From Betaproteobacteria bacterium (GTDB lineage: Bacteria > Pseudomonadota > Gammaproteobacteria > Burkholderiales > Casimicrobiaceae), in contig JADKKQ010000013.1 of NCBI GenBank assembly GCA_016720425.1, positions 62,001 through 126,000 of the forward strand: a DNA stretch of 64,000 nt. The letters are read 5' to 3'. The position numbers and the translations under genes were made by a program. This document shows positions 8,391 to 16,416 of the stretch, piece by piece. Numbering within the stretch: the first letter of the stretch is position 1; each line of letters opens with the position of its first letter. The notes beneath the pieces were generated by a model. It saw nothing but the letters and a program-made list of their open reading frames with translations. It made no database searches and was not told where the DNA came from.

Positions 8391-10720
8391 CAGCGCAGCC
8401 GCGCCCGCAAGGCGGCGACCAGCGGCTCCGGCAGGAGCCGCGCCAGCGCGCGACCCGGTCGCGTCCGGTGCAGCCGATACGCCACCTGCGCGACGCCGCC
8501 CGACGGCGCCGCCGGCGCAGGCAGCGCGGACGCACCCGGCCCGACGTTCGCGTCGTCATGCGCCTCCGGCGGCCACCACAGCCGGTAACCGGCGGCGTCG
8601 CGCAGCCGCTCGGCCGGCAGGCGCAAATCGTCCGCCGGCGACACCGGCACGACCGCGGCGTAGTGGGCGAGCGTGCGCTCGGCCATGTCCGCAAGCGTCG
8701 GCTGGCGCACGGCTCGCGCGCGCTCCGCCGCCGCAGCCAAGGCGCCGCGATCGGCGACCAGCACGGCGATGCGCGCGAGCATTCGCGCCTCGTCGCGCCA
8801 GTCGGCATCGTCCAGGATCCAGCCGGCGCCGGTTTCCGCCACCCGTTCGGCCAGTGCGCCGACGGGGGGAACGACCACCGGCCGGCCGGCGGCCCAGGCC
8901 TCGGACAGCGTGAAGCTGAACGTCTCCGGCCCCGCGGACGGAAAGACCACCAGCCGGGCGCGATAGTGGTCGAGCAGTCGCGGCAGGTCATCGGGCCGGT
9001 AGCGGCCGTGGACGGTCAGCAGCGCATCGTCGCTCTGCCAGGCGACCGGGTGAACGTCGAGGTAGCCGACGACGACGAAGCGCAGCCGCATTCCCGCACC
9101 GCGGGCGAGTGCGACCATGCGCTCGATCCGCCGCGCTCCCTTGTCGGGGCCGATCGCACCGAGGACGGCGACGGTCGGCACGTCGTCCTCGGGCAGCAGC
9201 ACCGCCACCCGCGGCCCGGATTCGCGCCGGTCGGCGTTGTCCGGCAACGTCCGGTTCGCCCACACGCCCGGCGCCCCGTGCGCGATGACGTCGACCGCCG
9301 CCGCGGGGAAGTAGCGGCGCCAGACGCCGGCGGCCCACCGCGACGGGGCGATGACGAAGCGGGCGCCGGCGACCAGCTCGCGATGCGCGTCGCGCCAGCG
9401 CGCGATGTCCACGCCTTCGAACCCCGGTTGCGCGGCAAGGCAACCGCGGCAGACCGCGACGTCGGTTTCGCCGCCGCAGAAGAAGCCGTCGCGGCCGATC
9501 AACGTGATCGTCGGGCAGGCGAAGTCGAGATCGTGCACGGTGCAGCCGTAAGGCAGGCGCAGCGCGCGCAGCGCGTCTTCCAGCCCCTCGCGGCAGCCGG
9601 AGACGTTGTGCAGGTGGACGAGGCCGATGCGGAAGGTCGCGGCGAGCGCCCCGAGAAGTTCGCGCACGGTCTCCGCCGGCGCGCGGGTGAACGCGAAGCT
9701 GCGCACGCCGCCGTCGCCGAGGTGCTCCTCGACCTGCCACCGTGGACCGGCGGCGATCGCCAGGTAGTGCCGATAGCGGCGGCGCGACGCGTCGATCAGC
9801 GCGCGCACGTGGTGCTCGGTGCCGCCGCCGTGACCGTGGATCAGGTGCAGCAGCCCGGGCTCCTGATCGCCGGCAGCGCGCAGCTGCGCCAGCGCGGCGT
9901 CGCGGATCGGCCGCAGCGGATCGCGGGCGACGTAGTCGGCGACCATCGCGTCGTAATGCGGGAAGCGATCGTTCAGCACCCGCGCGTTCTTCTCGACCAG
10001 CGCTGCCTTGTCCGCCGAGAACGAGCGCGCCCCGAGGTGCAGCACGAATGCGTCGTCGCACAGCACGTTGCGCCATCCGGCGCGAAACGCGCGCAGGCAG
10101 AAGTCGTTCTCCTCGCCGTAGCCGCGACCGAACGCCTGCTCGTCGAAGAGGCCGATGCCCCGGATCAGGTCGCGGCGGACGAACAGGCAGAATCCGACGC
10201 CGGTCGGGAGTTCCGGATACGTGGGCACGGCGGCACGCTCCAGCGCCGCGCGCACCCCCTCGGGGTCGGTGCCCTCCGGCCAGCGGTTGTCCGCGCAGAA
10301 GCGCGGGAACGAGCAGATCTCCGCGTTGTTCGAGAACGGGGTGATCGTGCCGATGTGCGGGCTCGACGCGGCGCAGCGGCGCAGCGCGTCGAGCCAGCCC
10401 TGCGTCACCACGGTGTCGGAATTGAGCAGCACGACGTCGCGGCCTTCGCCGGCGCCGTGCATCATCCCGCGGTTCGCCGTCCCGGTGAATCCGCGGTTGG
10501 TGTCGTTGCGCAGCAGCACGAGCTGCGACAGCGCGCGGTGCGCAAGTGCCGCAAAGAAGGCGGCGATCGCCGGGTCCGGTGACGCGTCGTCGATCAGGAC
10601 CAGCCGGTAATCGCCGTGCGTGCACGCGAGCACGCTGTCCACGCAGCGCCGCAGGTCATCGGGTGCGTTGTACACCGGGATGACGATGTCGACGGCGGGG
10701 GTCGACGGGGTCGCAGCCAT
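8390..10720 (-). CDS. Two-domain glycosyltransferase, GT2-GT4 fusion
   Basis: A 776-residue protein with two glycosyltransferase units. Residues 1-250 are GT2, with VDIVIPVYNAPDDLRRC, LVLIDDASPD, LLNSDTVV and the late FGRGYGEENDFCLRAFRAGW. Residues 290-700 are GT4-like, with LIHGHGGGTEHHVRAL, VLGAIGPDKGARRIE, a GRYRPDDLPRLLDHY helix and FPSAGPETFSFTLSEAWAAGRPVV. Between them, four cysteines (HDLDFACP, FFCGG and VCRGC) form a possible metal-binding cluster. The fusion should add two successive sugars to a lipid- or protein-linked glycan. It starts with an ATG at 10720, 12 bases after the methyltransferase stop. Confidence 0.85.
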   Translation of the reverse strand: MAATPSTPAVDIVIPVYNAPDDLRRCVDSVLACTHGDYRLVLIDDASPDPAIAAFFAALAHRALSQLVLLRNDTNRGFTGTANRGMMHGAGEGRDVVLLNSDTVVTQGWLDALRRCAASSPHIGTITPFSNNAEICSFPRFCADNRWPEGTDPEGVRAALERAAVPTYPELPTGVGFCLFVRRDLIRGIGLFDEQAFGRGYGEENDFCLRAFRAGWRNVLCDDAFVLHLGARSFSADKAALVEKNARVLNDRFPHYDAMVADYVARDPLRPIRDAALAQLRAAGDQEPGLLHLIHGHGGGTEHHVRALIDASRRRYRHYLAIAAGPRWQVEEHLGDGGVRSFAFTRAPAETVRELLGALAATFRIGLVHLHNVSGCREGLEDALRALRLPYGCTVHDLDFACPTITLIGRDGFFCGGETDVAVCRGCLAAQPGFEGVDIARWRDAHRELVAGARFVIAPSRWAAGVWRRYFPAAAVDVIAHGAPGVWANRTLPDNADRRESGPRVAVLLPEDDVPTVAVLGAIGPDKGARRIERMVALARGAGMRLRFVVVGYLDVHPVAWQSDDALLTVHGRYRPDDLPRLLDHYRARLVVFPSAGPETFSFTLSEAWAAGRPVVVPPVGALAERVAETGAGWILDDADWRDEARMLARIAVLVADRGALAAAAERARAVRQPTLADMAERTLAHYAAVVPVSPADDLRLPAERLRDAAGYRLWWPPEAHDDANVGPGASALPAPAAPSGGVAQVAYRLHRTRPGRALARLLPEPLVAALRARLR

Positions 10721-10732
10721 GTCGCTGTCGCC

Positions 10733-12139
10733 TCAATCCGTTCCGGTCCGCCGTTGCAGCGCAAGCCTGAGCTTCTGCAACGGCAGGCGCAACCACCCCG
10801 TCCAGCTCTGGCGATAGGCGATCAGCCGCGCCTGCGCGGCGAGCGCGGCCTCGAGGCGTTCGACCTCGGCATCCCGCACCGCCAACTCGCGGCGACGGGC
10901 CGCAAGGCTTTCGTCGCGGGCGGCAATGGCCCGGTCCCGCTCCTCCACCAATCCCTCGAGTGCGATCACCCGCGCCGCGGCGGCGTCCCGGCGCGCGGCG
11001 TCGGCCTCGGCGAGCGCGCTCAACGCCGACCACGCGGCGGCGCCGGCCCAGTCGCCGATCCAGCGCAGGCGCATGACCAGGCGATCGACCTCCGGCGCAA
11101 GCCCGGCATCGAGCGCGGGCTCGATCCAGGCATCGGGGCGAATCAGCGCAAAGCGGTGCTCGTCCAGCGCCACGGCATCGGCACCGGCCACCAGCCTGCC
11201 CCCCGGCATGCCGAGGCGCCAGACTTCGCGCGCGCCGGCAAGGAGCGCGCACTCGTCGACGATCATCACCCCGACGCGGTCGGCGAGGAATACGCGAAGC
11301 GCCTGCGAGCCTGCCGGGAAGCGGAACTCGCAGTCCCGGGGATCGCCGTTCGCGGGAACGAACACGGTCTCGGCGCGATCCAGCGACAGTTCGTCGGTGC
11401 GGGGGGCGCAGAGGAAGCGCAGCGGAACCTGCTCGCCACCCGCGAGCGCCGGCGGGGTCGCTGCCAATCCGCCGCTGCCGGGCACCGCCCGCACCAGCCA
11501 CTGATAGGCGTGGTGCCGGGTCCCCGGACCGAGGGCGCCGCGCAACTCGGGCCGCAGCACCTCCGTCCGGGCCCGAAACTCGCTCTCCCAGGGCGTCTTC
11601 TCGGTCGCGTCCCAGGCGCGCACTTCGAACCCGGCCGCCGCGAGCACCGCGGCCAGCGACCGCCAGGTGTAGAGACGCAGGTGGGTCGAATCCAGCAGTC
11701 CCTCGCCGCCGTACTCGAAGCGGTCGTCCAACAGTTCCATGATGATCGCGGCATGGGCCACGTTCGGCACCGACAGCAGCAGCTCGCCCTCGGGGGCAAG
11801 GCGGGTGCGCAGGCGCTCGAGCAGTCGTTGGCCATGACGCAGGTGCTCCAGCACGTCGGCGCAGACGACGCAGTCGTAGCGGGCGGCGCCCAGTGCATCG
11901 TCCCAACCGTCGGCATCCAGATCGGCGACGACGACGCGGCGGGCGAACGGTTCAGCGCGCCGCGCCGCCTCCGGGTCGATCTCGACCACGTCGACCGTGC
12001 ATCCCCGGCCCTGCAGCCACTCGGTGAAGTAGCCGGTGGCTGGGCCGAGTTCCAGCACCGTCGCTCCGGGGCGGATCCAGCGGGCGAGCCTGGCCAGCGA
12101 ATCGCCGCTGTCGAGGTCGATGGTGCGCTGGTAGCTCAT
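10733..12139 (-). CDS. SAM-dependent class I methyltransferase with C-terminal coiled coil
   Basis: A 468-residue protein. Motif I is TVLELGPATGYFTEWL at about residues 29-44, followed by DVVEIDPEAARR, VCADVLEHLRHG and ELLLSVPNVAH, as in small-molecule O-methyltransferases of polysaccharide clusters. Residues 230-360 have no family I recognise. Residues 370-440 are an Arg/Glu/Ala-rich coiled coil (EERDRAIAARDESLAARRRE), and the C-terminus is basic. Such coiled coils beside an ABC glycan exporter can act as chain-length rulers with terminal methylation, as in the WbdD type; that role is an inference. The ATG at 12139 overlaps the acyltransferase stop by 4 bases (ATGA). Confidence 0.8.
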   Translation of the reverse strand: MSYQRTIDLDSGDSLARLARWIRPGATVLELGPATGYFTEWLQGRGCTVDVVEIDPEAARRAEPFARRVVVADLDADGWDDALGAARYDCVVCADVLEHLRHGQRLLERLRTRLAPEGELLLSVPNVAHAAIIMELLDDRFEYGGEGLLDSTHLRLYTWRSLAAVLAAAGFEVRAWDATEKTPWESEFRARTEVLRPELRGALGPGTRHHAYQWLVRAVPGSGGLAATPPALAGGEQVPLRFLCAPRTDELSLDRAETVFVPANGDPRDCEFRFPAGSQALRVFLADRVGVMIVDECALLAGAREVWRLGMPGGRLVAGADAVALDEHRFALIRPDAWIEPALDAGLAPEVDRLVMRLRWIGDWAGAAAWSALSALAEADAARRDAAAARVIALEGLVEERDRAIAARDESLAARRRELAVRDAEVERLEAALAAQARLIAYRQSWTGWLRLPLQKLRLALQRRTGTD

Positions 12140-12984
12140 CGCGCGGCAAAGGCGGGACGGAGGTGCCAGAAGTGCCAGGCACCGGGCTGCGCGCGTATGC
12201 GCCGCTCGAAGTTCGCCGCGATCGTCTGCACGTCGACCGCGGCGACGCGATCCGCCTCGACGCGCCGGCGCCCGTTGCGTTCGCAGTAGGCGGTCAGCAG
12301 CAGCAAGTCCGCGCCCTCCGCCCGCGCGGAGTCCACCAGCCCCGTGGGCCAGTGGACCGGCGCCCCGAACAGCACGGCGTTCGCCGGCGCGACCGCGCCG
12401 GCTGCCGGCACGTCGATCAGGCCGTAGGCGACGCCCCCTTCGCGCAGCGTCGCGGCGATCTCCCGCTTCGCGCCGCCGGTGTAGATCGGTGGCACGCCGG
12501 AGAGACGCCGGACCGTCGCCATCCGCAGCCGCGCGTAGAGGTGGTGCGCGGTGCTGGCGAAAGTCGTGGCGTCGAAGCGCACGGAAAGAAAGCGCGCCGG
12601 CATTCCGCGGTCCCGCAGCCACGACAGCAGCCAGAGCCCCTGGCCGAAGTGCATGCTCACGACCAGCAGGGGGCCACGGTCCACCTCGGGGGAGGCGTCC
12701 ATCAGCGAATGCAGGAAGCGGCGGCGACGGGTGAGCGCCCAGAAGAGGTCCGCACGGTCGATGAGTTGCGCAAAACGGAAGTCGGCCAGCCAGCGTTGCC
12801 CGTCCCCTCCGCAGACCGCGCGGACTTCGACGAGACCGGCCTGCGCCGCCGCGTCGTACAGCGGGAACGTCCGCGCGACCAGGCGCGCCAGCGCGATGCC
12901 CGCGCGATAGGGCAGCAGCGCCACCAGCAGCGGCAGCGCCCAGTAGCCGGCCAGATCCGAAAGTTCGCGCCGCAGCCGCAGCAT
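12136..12984 (-). CDS. LpxL/HtrB-like acyltransferase family protein, altered catalytic motif
   Basis: A 282-residue protein of the lipid A lauroyl/myristoyl acyltransferase type. It has an N-terminal membrane-anchoring helix (residues 14-38), LLVVSMHFGQGLWLL around residues 106-120, RFLSVRFD, and a PPIYTGGAKREIAATLREGG stretch near 165-184. In active family members the motif is H-X4-D/E. Here His112 is followed at the fifth position by Leu, so the acidic partner is missing. It may be catalytically inactive, use another residue, or carry out different chemistry on the exported glycan. It lies between Wzt and the methyltransferase, overlapping both, and is therefore co-translated with the exporter. 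Confidence 0.65.
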   Translation of the reverse strand: MLRLRRELSDLAGYWALPLLVALLPYRAGIALARLVARTFPLYDAAAQAGLVEVRAVCGGDGQRWLADFRFAQLIDRADLFWALTRRRRFLHSLMDASPEVDRGPLLVVSMHFGQGLWLLSWLRDRGMPARFLSVRFDATTFASTAHHLYARLRMATVRRLSGVPPIYTGGAKREIAATLREGGVAYGLIDVPAAGAVAPANAVLFGAPVHWPTGLVDSARAEGADLLLLTAYCERNGRRRVEADRVAAVDVQTIAANFERRIRAQPGAWHFWHLRPAFAAR

Positions 12985-14213
12985 CAGTGGCCCGCGGTGT
13001 CGACGCGACAGCGCACGGCGTCGGGCGCTGCGTCGCCGGCGGCCGGCTGCCAGGCGCGCGGCAGGCGGACGTGCCCGAGCTCGCGCGTGGTGCCGGCCAC
13101 GACGAAGGGAACTTCGTGCGTGTCGAACAGGCGCAGGCCTTCGGGGTCCATCGCATGCGCGCGCAGCCGGTAGTGGCCGGGCAGCAGCGGCAGATCCTGG
13201 AACCGCACGCGGAACACGAACGACCCGTCCTCGCGACCGCAGGGCGCTGCGCCGTCGATCTCGCTGGTGCTCCCGTACACCGCGGTCCCGTCGGCGCGCA
13301 CGACGCCCAGCGCGAGCACCGGGGGGCGGCCGTCCGGCGAGAAGACCGCGGCGTCGACGTCGAAGCCCGCCGCCGGATCGACTTCCGGTCCGCTCCCGCA
13401 GGCCCGCAGCGACACCCTGCGGACCTGGTAGTCCAGCGCGCCGGCCGCCGAGAGCGCCGCCTGCCGGGCCTTGCTGCTGCGCTGCTCGTGCCAGGCGAGG
13501 TACTCGCGCGCCACGAGGTCGGCGCTGTCGTACATGTGCGCCCGGCCGTGATCGAGCCACAAGGCGCTGCGGCAGAGCCGCTGGATGTGGTACATGCTGT
13601 GCGAGCAGAGGAGCAGCGTGCCGCCCTGTTCGAGGTAGCCTTCCATCCAGGCCACGCACTTCTTCTGGAAGGACTCGTCGCCGACCGCGAGCACCTCGTC
13701 GGTGATCAGCACGTCGGGGCGGAGCGCCGTCGCCACGGCGAAGCCCAGCCGCACGACCATTCCCGACGAGTAGTGCTTGATCGGATCGCGGATGTGCTCG
13801 CCCAGGTCGGCGAAGGCGATGATCTCCTCGCGCTTGGCGTCGATCTCGTCCGGACCGAGTCCCAGCAGCGCCGCCGCCAAGTCGATGTTCGCGAGGCCGG
13901 TGTACTCGGGATGGAAGCCCGACCCCAGCTCCAGCAGCGCGCCGACGCGGCCGTTGACGGTGACCGAGCCGCGCGTCGGCTTGACGACGCCGGCGATGAT
14001 CTTCAGCAGCGTCGACTTGCCGGCACCGTTCTCGCCGATGACCCCCAGCGACGCGCCCCGCTGCATCTCGAAACCGATGCCGTCCAGCGCCCGGAAGACG
14101 TTCGACGCCGCGTGCCCGCGCAGCAGCTCCCAGACCAGCCGCAACCGACCCCCGTTGGTGTCGATCTTGGCGTAGTCCTTGCCGACTCCCGACAGGGTGA
14201 GCAGCGTAGTCAA
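12984..14213 (-). CDS. wzt: ABC transporter ATPase, polysaccharide export (Wzt-like)
   Basis: A 409-residue protein. Walker A GENGAGKST is at residues 60-68, the signature YSSGMVVRLGF near 155-165, Walker B DVLITDEVLAVGDE near 177-190, and the H-loop in LLCSHSMYHIQ. Residues 260-400 are a separate beta-rich domain like the Wzt C-terminal substrate-binding domain that reads the modified end of O-antigen chains. The only start compatible with the family is TTG at 14213, inside the stop region of the permease gene; no ATG or GTG exists before Walker A. It powers export of the glycan made by this operon across the inner membrane together with the permease. Confidence 0.88.
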   Translation of the reverse strand: MTTLLTLSGVGKDYAKIDTNGGRLRLVWELLRGHAASNVFRALDGIGFEMQRGASLGVIGENGAGKSTLLKIIAGVVKPTRGSVTVNGRVGALLELGSGFHPEYTGLANIDLAAALLGLGPDEIDAKREEIIAFADLGEHIRDPIKHYSSGMVVRLGFAVATALRPDVLITDEVLAVGDESFQKKCVAWMEGYLEQGGTLLLCSHSMYHIQRLCRSALWLDHGRAHMYDSADLVAREYLAWHEQRSSKARQAALSAAGALDYQVRRVSLRACGSGPEVDPAAGFDVDAAVFSPDGRPPVLALGVVRADGTAVYGSTSEIDGAAPCGREDGSFVFRVRFQDLPLLPGHYRLRAHAMDPEGLRLFDTHEVPFVVAGTTRELGHVRLPRAWQPAAGDAAPDAVRCRVDTAGH

Positions 14214-14995
14214 ATGAGGTCTTCGAACTGCGGAGAAAGCCGGAGAAAGACCCAGCGGCCGCCGGCGAAGATGGCGGCCGCAACGGCCAGGGCGGCGAGA
14301 TCGCCCCAGGCGAAGGCGATGCGCCCCTCGAGCAGCGCGTCGCGCATCCGGTCGACCAGCCAGGCAAAGGGGTTGGCCACGACCCACGGCCGCAGCTCGT
14401 CCGGGACCAGCGCGATCGGGTAGAGGATCGGCGTCAGGTACATCAGGATCATCAGCGTCGGCATCAGGATGTGCTCGATGTCGCGAATGTAGACCTGCAG
14501 CGCGGCCAGGGCCAGCGCCAGCCCGGTGACCGCCAGCGCCATCACCAGCCACAGCGGCACCGCGATCAGCAGCCCGGCGAAGCGCACCGGCTCGCCGAAG
14601 GCCGCCAGCGCGACGAGGACGATCAGGTAGCCGGCGAACTGCAGCAGCAGCGTCGCGCTGACCGACGCGTAGATCACGATCTCGTGCGGGAACGCCACCT
14701 TGCGGATCAGGCCGGCGTAGCTCGCCAGGCTCACCGTCGCCCGCTGCAGCGCCTCCTGCGCCGCCAGCCAGGGCCAGAGCGCGACGGCGACGAACAGCAG
14801 GAAGCTCTTGCCCTGATAGCCGCCGGCCCGGAAGACCATCGTGAACACGAAGTAATAGACGGCGAGCAGCGCCAGCGGGTGGAGCAGCGCCCACGCGAGC
14901 CCCGTGTAGCTTCCCAGATAGCGGACGGAAAGCTCGCGGCGAAGGAAATTCCGGAGGAGCGCACGGTGACGTGCCACGCCCGGCGTCGGCGCCAT
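14210..14995 (-). CDS. wzm: ABC transporter permease, polysaccharide export (Wzm-like)
   Basis: A 261-residue membrane protein of the ABC-2 type with about six hydrophobic helices, including WALLHPLALLAVYYFVFTMV, YLIVLVALAAFG and LTPILYPIALVPDELRPWV. The LTPILYP..LVP region and N-terminal RELSVRYLGSYTG are typical of O-antigen and teichoic-type exporters. The start is ATG 14995. The frame stays open to 15307, but that extension is translated REP repeat and is not part of the protein. Its stop overlaps the TTG start of the ATPase. It is the first gene of the minus-strand glycan operon; any promoter lies in or beyond the REP array at 15044-15335. Confidence 0.88.
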   Translation of the reverse strand: MAPTPGVARHRALLRNFLRRELSVRYLGSYTGLAWALLHPLALLAVYYFVFTMVFRAGGYQGKSFLLFVAVALWPWLAAQEALQRATVSLASYAGLIRKVAFPHEIVIYASVSATLLLQFAGYLIVLVALAAFGEPVRFAGLLIAVPLWLVMALAVTGLALALAALQVYIRDIEHILMPTLMILMYLTPILYPIALVPDELRPWVVANPFAWLVDRMRDALLEGRIAFAWGDLAALAVAAAIFAGGRWVFLRLSPQFEDLI

Positions 14996-15043
14996 CAGTG
15001 TTCCGGAACGATGAGGGCTCGAATGGCTCGGCCTCGGGTTGCC

Positions 15044-15335
15044 TGCAGGAGCGGCTTCCGCCGCGAACTCTTCATCCGTCACCAACGCTTTCGCGCCTGA
15101 CGGCGCTCCTGCAAGGGCCTCCATCTCTCCAGCACTTGTAGGAGCGGCTTCAGCCGCGAATTCTTCATCCGCCACCCGCGGCGCTCCTGGGCCTCTCCAG
15201 CACTTGTGGGCGACCGCGTTCGCGCCTGACGGCGCTCCTACAAAGGCCCCCATCTCTCCAGCATTTGTAGGAGCGGCTTCAGCCGCGAATTCTTCATCCA
15301 CCACCACCGCGTTCGCGCATGACGGCGCTCCTGCA
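15044..15335. repeat. REP array, locus 2 (fills the 360-base gap before wzm)
   Basis: Three tandem units of roughly 95-110 bases occupy almost all of the gene-free stretch 14996-15355. Each unit begins with GGAGCGGCTTCAGCCGCGA (stem GCGGCT/AGCCGC) and ends with an inverted element of stem GCGCC/GGCGC (CGCGCCTGACGGCGCTCC). They are joined by conserved spacers such as ATTCTTCATCC and CATCTCTCCAGCA. The middle unit carries an internal deletion. This paired layout resembles REPINs, which spread with the help of a RAYT transposase; none is encoded in this window. No other feature was found in the gap. Confidence 0.85.
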
Positions 15336-15355
15336 GAACGTCCACCGCCGCCTCG

Positions 15356-16321
15356 CTATCTTGCCGGCGATGGCTTCAGCAGGTCCATGTTCGGGAGCGT
15401 GATCAGCGCGTCGACCGCACCCTTGTTGACGTACAGATCCGGAAGGTCGCGCAGCTTCGCAATCTCTTCGGCGCGGCGGCGCTCGACGTGGCTCTTGCGC
15501 AACGCGGCGACGATCCTGCCGCGCGCCTGCTCGTAGGTCGGGGTCGACGCGGGACGCCTGCCCTCCAGCCGCACCAGGTACACGCCCTGGGCGCCCGACA
15601 CCGGTTCTGAGACGTCGCCCACCGCAGTCAGCGCGAACGCCGCATCGGCCAGCGCCGGATCCAGCTTGTCGCGCGTGACGGCCTCCAGGCGGCCTCCGTT
15701 GCGCCTGGCCAGAGGCTCGTCGGACAGTTGCCGGGCGAGCAGCGTCATGCTTTCGCCGGCCGCGATCCGCGCGCGCGCCTCGCGCGCCAGGCGCATCGCC
15801 TCGTCCCGGCTTCGGCGCGTGGCGTCGAACAGGATGTGGGTGATGCTGATCTGCTCGGGCGTGCGCAGGCTGTCGCGCTCGACCAGGTACCGCTCGCGCG
15901 CCTGCTGCTCGACGTTCGGCAGCGCGTCGAACTCCTTGCCCGCCGCCGCGTCGATCCGGGCGAGCAGCTCGGTGGCGTAGAGCTTGTCGATTTCGGAGCG
16001 CACCCGGTAACGCATCTGCTCGCTGTCGTCGAGGCCGCGCGCGCGCGCCTGGTCGGCCAGGATTCGCGTCAGCAGCATGTTGTTCAGCAGTGCCTCGACG
16101 CGCGCAGGATCGGCGCCGAAGCCGGCCCGCGAGTCCTCGGGCAGCCGGGTCAGCTCGGCCTGATAGTCGGCGACGGTGATCTCGATCTTGCCGGTGCGCG
16201 CCAGCACGGTGACGCCAGGACGCGGCGGTTGCGGATCCTCGGCGGCGAGCGCCGGATTCGACAGAAGAAGCGCGGCGGCAGCGGCCAGTGCGCAAAGGCG
16301 GGAAACGGAAGGGGAACGCAT
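15356..16321 (-). CDS. Periplasmic parvulin-type peptidyl-prolyl isomerase
   Basis: A 321-residue protein. Residues 1-26 are a signal peptide ending in NPALAA. A SurA/PpiD-like N-terminal chaperone segment follows (RVEALLNNMLLTRILADQA). Residues 155-265 are the rotamase domain, with ISITHILFDATRR, AGESMTLLARQLSDEPLARRN and FALTAVGDVSEPV. It should help fold exported proteins in the periplasm. I chose the ATG at 16321 because it puts the signal peptide at the N-terminus; the longer start at 16381 adds 20 unhelpful residues and would lie in the upstream terminator. It precedes the glycan operon but is separated from it by a REP array. An EpsD-type role in exopolysaccharide assembly is possible but not shown. 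Confidence 0.82.
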   Translation of the reverse strand: MRSPSVSRLCALAAAAALLLSNPALAAEDPQPPRPGVTVLARTGKIEITVADYQAELTRLPEDSRAGFGADPARVEALLNNMLLTRILADQARARGLDDSEQMRYRVRSEIDKLYATELLARIDAAAGKEFDALPNVEQQARERYLVERDSLRTPEQISITHILFDATRRSRDEAMRLAREARARIAAGESMTLLARQLSDEPLARRNGGRLEAVTRDKLDPALADAAFALTAVGDVSEPVSGAQGVYLVRLEGRRPASTPTYEQARGRIVAALRKSHVERRRAEEIAKLRDLPDLYVNKGAVDALITLPNMDLLKPSPAR

Positions 16322-16356
16322 GACCGGTCGGGGATATTGCTCGGGGAACGGCGAGT

Positions 16357-16394
16357 GTAAAGAAAATGCGGGCACCGTCAACCGGCGCCCGCAT
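16357..16394 (-). terminator. Rho-independent terminator after the 301-residue secreted protein gene
   Basis: On the minus strand ATGCGGGC (16394-16387) pairs with GCCCGCAT (16373-16366), with further CCG/CGG pairing inside the loop. It is followed by the T-rich run TTTTCTTT. It sits 23 bases beyond the stop at 16417. Confidence 0.75.
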
Positions 16395-16416
16395 CGGTGG
16401 TCAACCAGACCGGGGA

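Noticed and set aside
713..10582. Very long plus-strand ORFs opposite the glycan operon (for example 713-3508, 4800-8588, 7970-10582)
   Set aside because: Their translations are Arg/Gly/Pro/Ala-rich with no motifs, and they are antisense to clear enzymes. They are open only because of high GC.
14996..15307. N-terminal extension of the Wzm frame
   Set aside because: The extension is repeated EEFAAEAAPT-type sequence, a direct translation of the REP array; the ABC permease family start is ATG 14995.
15044..15335. CRISPR array
   Set aside because: The units are palindromic REP pairs with near-identical spacers, which does not fit unique spacers between identical repeats. No cas gene is present.
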